Shown here: positions 1 to 7,689 of the stretch, piece by piece
Layout: each line of letters starts with the position of its first letter
Numbering within the stretch: position 1 is the first letter of the stretch
Source of the DNA: a virus
DNA: 21,694 bases
Virus record (IMG/VR): IMGVR_UViG_3300020215_000148
Coordinates: 1-21,694 of that record
Reading direction: 5' to 3' (one strand)
Program-made: the position numbers and the translations under genes
The notes under the pieces: generated by a model
What the model saw: only the letters and a program-made list of their open reading frames with translations
What the model was told of the DNA's origin: nothing
Database searches by the model: none

Positions 1-91
1 AAAAATCAAGTCCACCTATCTGGATAAGATAGATGGACTTGTGTCCACTAGCCTTTAGCTCGACAATCTTATCGAGAGTTAGTGATTCCAT
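1..91 (-). CDS. Partial tail-assembly-chaperone-like protein (3' end outside the window)
   Basis: An open frame starts at ATG 91-89 and runs 30 codons off the left edge. It begins MESLTLDKIVELK and continues through GHKSIYLIQIGGLDF. The last part resembles residues of the 118-residue chaperone candidate at 334-690 (GYEPLYTKIAGKEF, followed there by VYRALER): both have G, aromatic or His, I/L-Y, I, G and acidic-F in register, with one gap. The ATG lies four bases past the start of the stop codon of the 79-residue gene, so translation is probably coupled. No Shine-Dalgarno site is visible. A competing ATG at 95-93, in the TAATG overlap, gives only eight residues. I infer a second chaperone-family gene, but only the N-terminus can be seen. 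An inverted repeat at 8-40 lies inside this frame. Confidence 0.6.
   Translation of the reverse strand, partial: MESLTLDKIVELKASGHKSIYLIQIGGLDF
8..40 (-). repeat. 14-bp inverted repeat, terminator-like, inside a coding frame
   Basis: The arms 8-21 and 27-40 pair over 14 positions, with one G-U pair in the minus-strand RNA and a 5-base loop. On the minus strand the hairpin is followed by GATTTTT, which runs into the window edge. By shape this is an intrinsic terminator. However, the partial reading frame at 1-91 passes straight through it and the T run encodes Phe. It may be a true terminator with a fortuitous reading frame, a regulatory RNA structure inside a gene, or chance. Confidence 0.55.
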
Positions 92-94
92 CCA

Positions 95-334
95 TTAGAT
101 CATGTGAAGTTTCACATCCCACGTTAAGTCCTCAACACCACCAGAGATTTCAATCTTCTGCACACAGCCTATCTTAGTAAGATTACCATTACTATCTTTA
201 GTATAAACAGTGCTCTCTAATGGGGTATCTCCCTTGATCACTAGACACATACTTTCGAAGTCAATCCTTTGAGGACTAAACTTCAAAACAATGGGATCAT
301 TACTGCCCATTTCATAAACAGGTGGAGTCTTCAT
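95..334 (-). CDS. Small hypothetical tail-region protein (79 aa)
   Basis: The family is not recognised. The product is 79 residues, beta-rich in appearance, with one cysteine. Its start overlaps the stop of the upstream chaperone candidate by one base (TAATG), so it is probably translated by reinitiation. Residues 4-13 (TPPVYEMGSNDP, approximately) resemble the APVYTMGSADP segment of the tail tube at 2285-2962: P, V, Y, M, G, S, D and P are identical without gaps. After that the match fades. This may be a fragment of a tube-like fold or chance. The position between two chaperone-like genes suggests a role in tail assembly. I checked for a -1 frameshift joining it to the preceding gene and found no convincing slippery heptamer. 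Confidence 0.75.
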   Translation of the reverse strand: MKTPPVYEMGSNDPIVLKFSPQRIDFESMCLVIKGDTPLESTVYTKDSNGNLTKIGCVQKIEISGGVEDLTWDVKLHMI

Positions 335-690
335 TATAGTTTGATCGTTTGAATCTCGGGTCCTGCAAATCCAGAATCAGCCATAATCATTTCACATACC
401 GCTTGAATAGAGCCTGCAGGCAGCTTTTCAATCGGCTGACTAGAATAGACTAGGCAGACTTTAAGAATCTCTTCGAGTTCTTGTTCTGCTACTTCTGCCT
501 TCTCAAGGTCTGTCTTAGCAGCTTCCATCGATTGGTTGCGAGCTTTGACAAGAGCTCTCCACTCCGCTCTTTCAAGCGCACGGTATACGAATTCTTTACC
601 CGCGATCTTCGTGTATAGCGGTTCATAGCCTTCTGCCTTTGCATTTTCGGCAGCTGCCTTAGCAGCATCACTTACAGTTACCTCAGTCAT
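334..690 (-). CDS. Putative tail assembly chaperone
   Basis: The 118-residue protein has a helical, charged N-terminus. The segment KEFVYRALERAEWRAL follows at about residues 32-47, and the C-terminus carries LPAGSIQAVCEMIMADSGF at about 90-108. The pairing of an aromatic-Y-R-x-L-x-R-x-E-W segment with a downstream LPAG ... I ... SGF block is typical of the chaperones encoded between tail tube and tape measure in contractile-tailed phages. These bind the tape measure protein before tube polymerisation. The ATG is preceded at a short distance by AGGAG, and the stop codon TAG of the upstream gene is part of that site. The assignment rests on position and motif recognition. The tape measure gene is not in the window and would be expected further left. 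Confidence 0.65.
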   Translation of the reverse strand: MTEVTVSDAAKAAAENAKAEGYEPLYTKIAGKEFVYRALERAEWRALVKARNQSMEAAKTDLEKAEVAEQELEEILKVCLVYSSQPIEKLPAGSIQAVCEMIMADSGFAGPEIQTIKL

Positions 691-697
691 AGTTCTC

Positions 698-1456
698 CTA
701 ATACTTGTTTATGATTATCTGTCTAGCTATAAAAGGATAGACTTCCAATATGGGTTGTGCGCTAGATGACATATCGCCACCAACACCGGCAGCAGCATTT
801 ACTGTTTCACTCTCTCCAACTATAAGCACATCTTTGAATACTCGGATATAGCCACCAGATACATTCTGGAATCCATATCTAGCTTTCAGGTCAAAGAAGT
901 GAAGTTCCTTTTCATCTAGGATACTTTTGAAGAAGTCATTAGCATCACCAGTAGACAGTGTGTTCTCTTCGTCATTACGGTGTGTACTATAGATTTTCCG
1001 CATGTTAGACTTAAGTCTGTCAATTAGAACATTAGTCTTTCCAACAGAATGCTGAGTATTATTCTTTTGGTTAAGTCTCATGACCTCACCACCCAGAATC
1101 TTTAATCGATCCTCTACTTCTAGAGAGTCAACATTCTGATAGAAACGAGTAGTCTCATGCTGATTAGCCTCAGCTTTTAGTTTAGCCTCAACCAATTGGA
1201 TGTTATCAAAGTTATTATACGATTGATTTAAAATAGCATTACGCAAATAGCCTGGATAACGGTAGTTAAGTATTATATTGCCAACAATGATTTGTTTGCC
1301 TTTAGCAACAAAATCAAAGTATTCACTATCGTAGCCCCATATAGGCTGATCACTTCGACGTCTTTGGAAATCAACTCTATACATATCATCGATATGCATA
1401 TCTCTAATATACCAGTTTACTGTCGAAGGTGTAGGATAGAATCTCTTACCATTCAT
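698..1456 (-). CDS. Virion structural protein, third tube-fold-like member
   Basis: The protein has 252 residues. Residues 33-75 align without gaps to residues 43-85 of the tail tube protein (2285-2962). By hand, 10 of 43 positions are identical, including R, P, S, G-K, I, G, I-I and A, and most others are conservative. The shared core reads P-[IV]-[WY] ... [RK]-G-K-x-x-I-x-G-x-I-I. A charged, helical middle (about 85-180) and a distinct C-terminus set it apart from the tube. Its start overlaps the previous stop by one base (TAATG). I infer a tube-derived protein such as a tube initiator or baseplate adaptor, or a tail terminator. The exact role cannot be read from the sequence. Confidence 0.75.
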   Translation of the reverse strand: MNGKRFYPTPSTVNWYIRDMHIDDMYRVDFQRRRSDQPIWGYDSEYFDFVAKGKQIIVGNIILNYRYPGYLRNAILNQSYNNFDNIQLVEAKLKAEANQHETTRFYQNVDSLEVEDRLKILGGEVMRLNQKNNTQHSVGKTNVLIDRLKSNMRKIYSTHRNDEENTLSTGDANDFFKSILDEKELHFFDLKARYGFQNVSGGYIRVFKDVLIVGESETVNAAAGVGGDMSSSAQPILEVYPFIARQIIINKY

Positions 1457-2223
1457 TAGATAAGCCGATCAAGTTCGTTACGCCAGTTGATACCACTCTT
1501 ATTAAATTTCTCAATCTCACCATGAAGCTGAGGCGGGATAGCCGGGTCATCCCATAGCTCATCATCTTTAAAGTGAACCCAGCCGGTTCCCTTTTGGAAG
1601 TTAGGAAGACTAGCTACTACCTTCTTGGGATTAAAGGCAGACGATTTAGTAGAGCGGGCTACATCGTCAGGAGTCTTGTGCCTCTCTATTCGCAAACTAC
1701 CAATATCAATACCTACGTTAGAAGATAGGAATGGAGTCACATTCTCTGCTAGGTAAGTATACGTATACTCCAAGAACATATCATCAACAGAATGGGTGAC
1801 ACCCCAGTGTGTGATATATACGCCTTCTATAATCTGTGCTGCATATCCACCAGTCTCATTCTGAGCATTCAGAATAATATCAAACGGTGGCATCTGATCT
1901 ATATGCCAGGCATTATCATTGAACACCGAGCTATTAAATCCGTCTATACAGAATATCTCAGAGAACGGGTCCCCATTCAAAACAGTGAATACCATACTAC
2001 CTGCAAAGGTACGGGCTCCCTTTGTATAGGCTTTAGGTTTAGCACGACCTAGACATCTAACTGGAAGCACCGACATTGTAGATGTAATAGTAATAGTCTG
2101 AAGCTCATTGCTTATCTTGTGAGGAGCTTTCAAAAGATAAGCAGGCTCAGTAATAGGCACACTGAATATCGCCATGATATCCGTGCCATTAAATACTTGC
2201 TGAGGTGGTCGTTCTAGTTGCAT
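1456..2223 (-). CDS. Tail tube paralogue / tube-like virion protein
   Basis: The protein has 255 residues and is clearly related to the tail tube at 2285-2962. Residues 53-91 match tube residues 47-85 without gaps, with 13 of 39 identical by hand (P, V, G, A, P, G, R, A-G-S, F, V, F). A second block near residues 120-165 matches as well: hydrophobic F-D-I-x-L, G-V, a Gly, S-[VI]-D-D and V/I-T-P. The C-terminal 70 residues have no counterpart in the tube. The ATG directly follows a strong hairpin (2233-2263), with no Shine-Dalgarno site in the intervening TTTATTATT. The next in-frame ATG (Met17) has none either, and an in-frame TAG lies just upstream. A minor tube or tube-cap protein is plausible. 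Confidence 0.8.
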   Translation of the reverse strand: MQLERPPQQVFNGTDIMAIFSVPITEPAYLLKAPHKISNELQTITITSTMSVLPVRCLGRAKPKAYTKGARTFAGSMVFTVLNGDPFSEIFCIDGFNSSVFNDNAWHIDQMPPFDIILNAQNETGGYAAQIIEGVYITHWGVTHSVDDMFLEYTYTYLAENVTPFLSSNVGIDIGSLRIERHKTPDDVARSTKSSAFNPKKVVASLPNFQKGTGWVHFKDDELWDDPAIPPQLHGEIEKFNKSGINWRNELDRLI

Positions 2224-2263
2224 AATAATAAAGGGCTAGGATAGTTTATTTCTACCCTAGCCC
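2224..2263 (-). terminator. Intrinsic-terminator-like hairpin after the tail tube gene
   Basis: Arms 2252-2263 and 2233-2244 form a 12-bp stem (one G-U pair in minus-strand RNA) around a 7-base loop. A T-rich run, TTTATTATT, ends exactly at the ATG of the next gene. The T run is broken by A, so partial termination or 3'-end stabilisation of the abundant tube message is more likely than full termination. Confidence 0.65.
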
Positions 2264-2284
2264 AGTTACCAAATCGAAGGCTTA

Positions 2285-2962
2285 TTACGGCTTGTCAATC
2301 TGGCCTACGGTGAAGCCAGGAATTTCGACAGGCGGATATGCTTGCCATGGGGTAATTGCCCGAGCGATGAAGGTACAGGCTTCATCGGTCGTAATGTCAT
2401 CGATACTCATACCAGAACCGCAGTTCATGATTTCAACGCCGTGGATCTTCATCGACGCGTTGTTGCCATACTCGCTAGCAGCAGTAATGACAATCTCGAA
2501 CGGTAGAATCTGGTCATGATAGATAGGTCTAGCAAGAACCTTGTCCAGGGTAATCTGGTTCAGACCATTGTTACCAATGACAGAACCGAAAGTACCACCG
2601 GCCTTAGTCAGACCATTTAGCGTGATTGCTGGAACAGTCGCCTGTAGACCAATCACATTACTCTGACCAGCAGGTTCGTTCACCCATGCAAGGAATGCGG
2701 TATCGCCGAATGCATCAAGCATTGCTGAGCGATCGAACACCATAAAGATGATCGACCCAGCGATACCTCTTTTGCCACGTGAGAATGAACGTGGGTCAGC
2801 ACTACCCATCGTATATACAGGTGCCTTCTCTCTCTGGACAGTATAGCTGATACCCTGGATCTCACCGATTAGGTGACCTCCAAGAGTTACCATCATATCA
2901 GTACCCGAGAACGAGTTATACGTTCTTGAGTAGCTAGATAGCGTGTTTACGGGAGTTGCCAT
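2285..2962 (-). CDS. Tail tube protein
   Basis: The protein has 225 residues and is encoded directly after the tail sheath, the usual place for the tube of contractile-tailed phages. It polymerises into the inner tube through which DNA passes. Features seen: SGTDMMVTLGG at 19-29, the block REKAPVYTMGSADPRSFSRG at 44-63, and a late FEIVITA ... SIDD ... ITPW block. I recognise the middle block from major tail proteins of other contractile-tailed phages, from memory rather than a search. An excellent AGGAGG ribosome site lies just upstream of the ATG, matching a gene needed in many copies. Twelve bases separate it from the sheath gene, and a hairpin follows it. It is the best tube candidate of three related proteins in the window. 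Confidence 0.82.
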   Translation of the reverse strand: MATPVNTLSSYSRTYNSFSGTDMMVTLGGHLIGEIQGISYTVQREKAPVYTMGSADPRSFSRGKRGIAGSIIFMVFDRSAMLDAFGDTAFLAWVNEPAGQSNVIGLQATVPAITLNGLTKAGGTFGSVIGNNGLNQITLDKVLARPIYHDQILPFEIVITAASEYGNNASMKIHGVEIMNCGSGMSIDDITTDEACTFIARAITPWQAYPPVEIPGFTVGQIDKP

Positions 2963-2974
2963 TCAACCCTCCTA

Positions 2975-4522
2975 TTAGGCTTCCTTAGCCAGTGAGATGT
3001 TGACCGAAATATTAGTTAGCTCGAATGCCGGAACCAGAGTCATGTCAATCTGAGCTTCACCTAGGACTTGTTGATCCGGGCTAGCTGATATAATAAATCT
3101 GTAGGCAACTAGAGCACGTGCCAGCTTTAGCTGACGCAGTGACTTATCAATTTCCGCTTGCATAGCATTACGTGCCGGGGCAGTATTAGGCTCACCGATA
3201 AATCGGTCTCCTACGCTACGAACGATCTCGATAACAGCGTCAACAATTCTGACAGTCGACAGACGCACATAGTCAGAACGGATGTACCGGCTGACGTTAT
3301 GTGCACCCGTGATAGCATTTGATACAACAAATCCAGTAGCTCTGGTCTGGAACGTAGTGATACGTCTACCAGCCAGTCTATTGCATTGTGTAGCAGACAG
3401 GTCAACTTGAGCACTCAGATTAGGAATGTTCTTGTTGGTCGGAGCTGAGTGGGGCTGTAGGCTAGTTAAGAAGCCACCATAAGCTGCTGCACCATTTGTG
3501 GTGTGTACAGTTGAGCTTGGGGAAGCACCGACTGCTAGAGCCAGCTTCGGGGTTACGATAGAGGCAGTACGGAGAGGAGCACCTACTACGGCGATTCTTG
3601 CACCTGCATCTATCCTATTGCCACGCTGGTCTACTACTACAGCTTCATTTAGATCTTTAGCTTGGAAGTATGTCCAGTAGTCAGCGTTCACAGCTGTAGA
3701 TGAGTTCTTCGGGTCATACCAGTTTGCGTATAGACGAGAAGTATTCTCAGAGCCAGCGAGGTAACCAGACCATGCAGGAGCAGTATTTTGAAGCGCATAG
3801 GTAGTGATACCTGTACGAGACGCGTACTTCTCCCATTCAGCTACTAGAGAAGTCGACGGCACACCGAAGAAGAGATCACCCGCATTCGGGTTAATGCTTG
3901 ATACTTCGGCAGCAATCGCACTACCGCTGAAACCACCAAACGCACCAGCACCCGTTAGGGTATGCTTATATGCGAGTGCCCAGTGTACAACTGGCATCAT
4001 ACCAATTACACCAATGCAAGGGTTGTCAACGTCGGCAGTAGCTCTATAGCAGAACTGTGATAGTTGGTTTGTAAATTTACCAGAAACACCTGTGGCATCA
4101 GCCCAGGCACCTACTGGTACGACCACATCCAGTGGTCTGTCAATAATGATTTCATAAGCAGCGGCGAGGTCGTTATATCTTTGCACAGCTCCGGTTCCAG
4201 TTGGCATCACATATGTGCCAGTTAGGAATTCTCCTGAGTAGTGTCCAATAACTACAACTTCGACGGTGCCTGCACCAGCTCCATATGCTTCTTCAACAGC
4301 AAGTGCCAGCTCGCCAGGAAACTTATCCCCAGACGATCCACTAAAGTACAATGCAGCTGCTGCTGCTCCCGCGTTCGTTACTATCTGAGGCTCTCGTACA
4401 GTTATACCTGTATTTGAGGTAACCCCTAAAAGGGTAACTTTGGGACCAGCCGGAGGCGGTGCAATCTGTAAACCCAGGTCGTTCAGTACTACTGATACGC
4501 CCGGAATATTCGGATAAGCCAT
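2975..4522 (-). CDS. Tail sheath protein
   Basis: The 515-residue protein forms the contractile outer tail layer. The N-terminus MAYPNIPGVSVVLND has the P-G-V-x-[VY] start typical of sheath proteins. The middle has many Ala/Gly/Ser-rich strands, and the C-terminal third (from about residue 375) carries the more conserved sheath domain: R-R-I-x-T, helix with RSVGDRFIGE, and the last strand NISVNISLAKEA, which in this family donates a strand to the neighbouring subunit. Length is within the usual range. AGGAG lies upstream at good spacing, with the upstream stop codon TAG inside the site. The tube gene follows directly, as in most myovirus-type tail operons. Confidence 0.9.
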   Translation of the reverse strand: MAYPNIPGVSVVLNDLGLQIAPPPAGPKVTLLGVTSNTGITVREPQIVTNAGAAAAALYFSGSSGDKFPGELALAVEEAYGAGAGTVEVVVIGHYSGEFLTGTYVMPTGTGAVQRYNDLAAAYEIIIDRPLDVVVPVGAWADATGVSGKFTNQLSQFCYRATADVDNPCIGVIGMMPVVHWALAYKHTLTGAGAFGGFSGSAIAAEVSSINPNAGDLFFGVPSTSLVAEWEKYASRTGITTYALQNTAPAWSGYLAGSENTSRLYANWYDPKNSSTAVNADYWTYFQAKDLNEAVVVDQRGNRIDAGARIAVVGAPLRTASIVTPKLALAVGASPSSTVHTTNGAAAYGGFLTSLQPHSAPTNKNIPNLSAQVDLSATQCNRLAGRRITTFQTRATGFVVSNAITGAHNVSRYIRSDYVRLSTVRIVDAVIEIVRSVGDRFIGEPNTAPARNAMQAEIDKSLRQLKLARALVAYRFIISASPDQQVLGEAQIDMTLVPAFELTNISVNISLAKEA

Positions 4523-4532
4523 GTCTTATCTC

Positions 4533-5615
4533 CTAAGTAAGATTGCCATCGTTTATGTCTATCGTTCCAAAAAGGTACGTTCCATTAGAGTCCCGGAACA
4601 GACTGCGATATTGATCCTCAGAGACCAGGCCAGTGACCTTCTGATCAGCAATATAACGTTCTGTCGTATCCAAAATATCCTCAGCTAAATCTATAGCGTA
4701 GTTTATATTAGTTAGGTCTCTTCTTATGACTGCCTCTACGTCTTCGGTTCTGAAGTAGTATTGTACTGTTCTTACTACGAGGTCTTGCCTCCACTTCGGC
4801 ACAGCTGCATCAGATTTGCGTTGCCAGTAGAGTATCTGCTGGACGCCATTCTTCTTCAGAACCCATTCATAAAGATTCATAAACTTCTCAAACCAATTGA
4901 CCAGTCGACTGGCTGAGACGTTATCTGTCGTGCAGCAGTCAAACTGCACTAAGTTATCAAAAGCTTGACCACGAACTTCAATGGTATGCCCTGGGATGGC
5001 ATTATCTTTGACATGTTCGCGGACTCGTCTTCGATAGTCTTTTGCAGGACCAAAGGGTTGTTTCCCAATGCTCCCTGGTTCTTTCCGTATTAGCGAATAC
5101 ACCACCGTCGGCGGCATAGGGCCTTTATCTATTATAATACCACTAGAGGTTTGATCCTCATTTCCTATCATCTGAGGGCCATCTTCAATAAACCTAACCA
5201 CATTAAGAGGGTCAATAAATTGAAGACGCTCTGCCTTTTTGGCATTAGGAGCAGTATTACAGTTAAGTCTAATTAAGCCTTCCCAGGCTTTTGTATACGG
5301 GTTTACTATAGTTTCTTTTACAGTATAGATTTCACCTGTAGTAATGTTCTTAATCTTATCCCCGTCTCTGGGCTGGCGAGGCAGATAGGGCATCAGTATT
5401 AAGCTGGTATCTACACTATGGCTTCTATAGGTAGCCTGGAATCTAGGGATGAGCCTTCCGATCATCAGCATGGCGTCCTCATAGGACGCGCCCCGGTTAG
5501 CCCTCATCTTACGGAGAGGCCACAGGATCTGAGAGTCTACTCTATACGGAGCATACCCAAGATCTGCCGGGTCTTCTAGCTCAGGCTGGTTGAACTTATC
5601 ATTAAGGAAGGACAT
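4533..5615 (-). CDS. Neck or tail-completion protein upstream of the sheath (360 aa)
   Basis: No enzymatic motif is seen. The N-terminus (residues 1-60) is an extended region with LGYAPYRVDSQILWPLRKM. The middle (about 75-150) is beta-rich. The C-terminal half has VNWFEKFMNLYEWVLKKNGV, then KWRQDLVVRTVQYYFRTED. Proteins with this type of helix-rich ending are encoded just before the sheath in several contractile-tailed phages and are generally treated as tail terminator or head-tail joining components. The function here is inferred from position. The start overlaps the upstream stop by one base (TAATG). Confidence 0.7.
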   Translation of the reverse strand: MSFLNDKFNQPELEDPADLGYAPYRVDSQILWPLRKMRANRGASYEDAMLMIGRLIPRFQATYRSHSVDTSLILMPYLPRQPRDGDKIKNITTGEIYTVKETIVNPYTKAWEGLIRLNCNTAPNAKKAERLQFIDPLNVVRFIEDGPQMIGNEDQTSSGIIIDKGPMPPTVVYSLIRKEPGSIGKQPFGPAKDYRRRVREHVKDNAIPGHTIEVRGQAFDNLVQFDCCTTDNVSASRLVNWFEKFMNLYEWVLKKNGVQQILYWQRKSDAAVPKWRQDLVVRTVQYYFRTEDVEAVIRRDLTNINYAIDLAEDILDTTERYIADQKVTGLVSEDQYRSLFRDSNGTYLFGTIDINDGNLT

Positions 5616-6118
5616 TAGAAGGTCGCTTTACCATCATCCAGGTTTCGCTCTTCTGCAATGCAATGCCAGTATTCAATACGCCCGTCATCATCGCCACGCA
5701 TTGGCATGGCGTCTTGTATCTTAAAACGGCTTGTTACTCTAAAAGGCTGTACTGGCTGATTGTCAGAATTGAGTTCTAGTTCTAGTATCCAGTCAACTTG
5801 CTTTGGCTGTTGACCATGTTCGAGTATATAAACGCGTGTTTGTGTATTGATAACACCAACCATTGTTTTGGTATCAACACCATATAGTGGCCTATATCTA
5901 TAGGCCTTAACTAACTTATCGACGAAAGAGTATCCTATACCCAGACAGCTAGTGCAGGACCTTGGGGGCTGCTCATGATGAACGTCTATAACTTTAGAAC
6001 ACTCTGTACATGGCGTACCAAGATCAACACAACGCAGGGCCACCCACATATGGTGAAGCCCCGCGTTTCTCAATAGCTCTAATTCCTTACGGAAGTCGAT
6101 GAAGTTAAGTTTGGTCAT
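5615..6118 (-). CDS. Zinc-ribbon-containing neck-region protein (167 aa)
   Basis: The protein has 167 residues. C37-x2-C40 and C55-x2-C58, separated by 14 residues that include two adjacent His (47-48), form a probable zinc ribbon; the second pair is followed by LGIGY. The N-terminus has a short helix (FRKELELLRNAG). The rest is beta-rich, with YRPLYGVDTKT and a pattern suggesting a small barrel. The role is not established; the place between capsid and sheath genes suggests head completion or head-tail joining. It overlaps the upstream gene through TAATG and the downstream gene likewise. Confidence 0.7.
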   Translation of the reverse strand: MTKLNFIDFRKELELLRNAGLHHMWVALRCVDLGTPCTECSKVIDVHHEQPPRSCTSCLGIGYSFVDKLVKAYRYRPLYGVDTKTMVGVINTQTRVYILEHGQQPKQVDWILELELNSDNQPVQPFRVTSRFKIQDAMPMRGDDDGRIEYWHCIAEERNLDDGKATF

Positions 6119-6318
6119 TACTTAGGCTGTGACATACTGCCCAGCTTAGCTATCTCTTCTGGAGTTAGCTGAAGAGGCACAGGATTATATTCAGGTGACT
6201 TAGGTAGCTTAGTGATATTAGGAACACCCTGTTGACCAGGTGCCCGGTTATGCATCATCTCTTCCATCGCTTGCTTAGCTATATTAAGATGAGCAGGATC
6301 ATTTCTTTTGTTTGCCAT
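6118..6318 (-). CDS. Small hypothetical protein (66 aa)
   Basis: The protein has 66 residues, with a helical N-terminal half and a proline-rich C-terminal half (PKSPEYNPVPLQLTPEEIAKL). There is no recognised family. It starts two bases after the stop of the Ig-domain gene and ends in a TAATG overlap with the zinc-ribbon gene. The tight coupling on both sides is the main argument that it is real. It may be a linker or assembly factor in the neck region. Confidence 0.65.
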   Translation of the reverse strand: MANKRNDPAHLNIAKQAMEEMMHNRAPGQQGVPNITKLPKSPEYNPVPLQLTPEEIAKLGSMSQPK

Positions 6319-6320
6319 AA

Positions 6321-7679
6321 TTAGAATGGATAGTTTTGGGTTTTAGCGTGTCTATTATAAGATTGATTAGATGCAGGAATATCTTCCTGATACGTCTTGA
6401 AACGTAAGTCAATTATTCTATTGCTCACACCATGCCATAATCTATCAGGCTGGTAGTTGAGAGCAATAGCTGTGTCTATACGAGCACCGAGCTTCTTGAT
6501 AGGGTCTATACCATCTAGAGCATCGTCTGCTTCCTTAAGAGCTCGTGCGTGCTTGAGTGCTAGCTGACCGACCTTGTAATCAATAGAGACATCGAAGTCT
6601 CCTAGTCTGCGTCTTGTGCCAGCAACCAGCGCCTTCTCAAGTTCTTTATCATCTAGGATATCTACTATAGTCCTATTGATTATATACTTGTATGCAATAT
6701 ATTGAGGAACAGTTTGATTGAAGCTAGGCCAGCGCTGTATTATTCGAACAGTATTCTTAAGCAGTATAGAAGCAATATATTCATTGTTAAGCACATCAGC
6801 CGTAGCTGCTAACTCAGTCTTGATTATATTGACACCACCTACTTTAGGGAATCTATCTGTGGTGAAGCTCAGCATATACTGATTAGGGCCTAACTCAGTT
6901 CCATCAGTAGCGACTATATCCTCTGATAGAGTCATCTGAACCGCAGCATTCTTCGGTAGCTCTGCTGAGAACCCTGCCCAGAGATAAGCTCCCGAAGCCC
7001 AGATGCCGGTCATTATAGGCATCGTACCAGTACCAAAGGTAGTACCAGAAGCTAGATAGACATTCATGTCCATCATCGGGAAGGCATTTATTGTAGCCCA
7101 ATCTTGGGTTAGCACTGTGCCTGATAGTGCCTTGTTGAACTTCACATAGAATCTATTAGAACCATCCAGCTGACCCGATACATCAGCCGTATGGTTCTTA
7201 GGATATGTAGTCTCAACTGCTAGGTCACCCAGCGCTTTGACATTGACAGGCAGCCTGAGATCACCTTCTAGTGAAAGGTCCGAGGCATTCTTGTCAACAA
7301 CCGTGTCATTAATATAAGTACGAGTACCAGTAGTAAACTGGATATCTATAGTCGTGATAAGAGCAGTCCCACTGCCTGATTCCTTAATGACATAGCTAGC
7401 ACCAAGAGCTATGTCAGTACCTGGGAACCTAATAGAATAGACCGACGATTCGGCGAGCACGCTCAGCGGCGTAATCGTGACTACTCTAGTTGATGAATCG
7501 TAGCTAAGCGTTACAGGTACAACCGACTGTGTAGCTACATTGTACAGCATCACGCTATTCTGCGTGACGCTAGAAGAAAGAAGTCCCGGTGATGCAAACG
7601 TAACGTATAGCGGAACGTTTGTAAAAACGTCCACAGCGCTTGACGCAGGGTTTGAACTAGATACTACCGGGACAGGCAT
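6321..7679 (-). CDS. Ig-like (Big_5/SbsA-type) domain structural protein
   Basis: The protein has 452 residues. Residues about 3-120 look like a bacterial Ig-like domain of the Big_5/SbsA type: PVVSSSNPASSAVDVFTNVP at the start, a VTITP strand, SSVYSIRFPG and the closing IQFTTGTRTY. A second, more divergent copy spans about 150-280 (TTYPKNHTADV near the start, LSFTTDRFP at the end). Residues 290-452 are mainly helical and end in a basic, polar tail. Such Ig domains decorate capsids, necks and tails and may bind host-surface carbohydrate. The location between capsid and sheath genes suggests a neck or connector component carrying surface domains. AAGGAG precedes the start, overlapping the previous stop codon. 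Confidence 0.75.
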   Translation of the reverse strand: MPVPVVSSSNPASSAVDVFTNVPLYVTFASPGLLSSSVTQNSVMLYNVATQSVVPVTLSYDSSTRVVTITPLSVLAESSVYSIRFPGTDIALGASYVIKESGSGTALITTIDIQFTTGTRTYINDTVVDKNASDLSLEGDLRLPVNVKALGDLAVETTYPKNHTADVSGQLDGSNRFYVKFNKALSGTVLTQDWATINAFPMMDMNVYLASGTTFGTGTMPIMTGIWASGAYLWAGFSAELPKNAAVQMTLSEDIVATDGTELGPNQYMLSFTTDRFPKVGGVNIIKTELAATADVLNNEYIASILLKNTVRIIQRWPSFNQTVPQYIAYKYIINRTIVDILDDKELEKALVAGTRRRLGDFDVSIDYKVGQLALKHARALKEADDALDGIDPIKKLGARIDTAIALNYQPDRLWHGVSNRIIDLRFKTYQEDIPASNQSYNRHAKTQNYPF

Positions 7680-7689
7680 TCAAATCTCC

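Noticed and set aside
61-80. Short ctcga/tcgag inverted repeat left of the 79-residue gene
   Set aside because: Five base pairs inside coding sequence; expected by chance.
320-360. Programmed frameshift joining the chaperone candidate to the 79-residue gene, as in lambda G-GT
   Set aside because: The downstream frame is the -1 frame and is open for a short distance, but no convincing slippery heptamer is seen and a TAATG overlap already explains expression.
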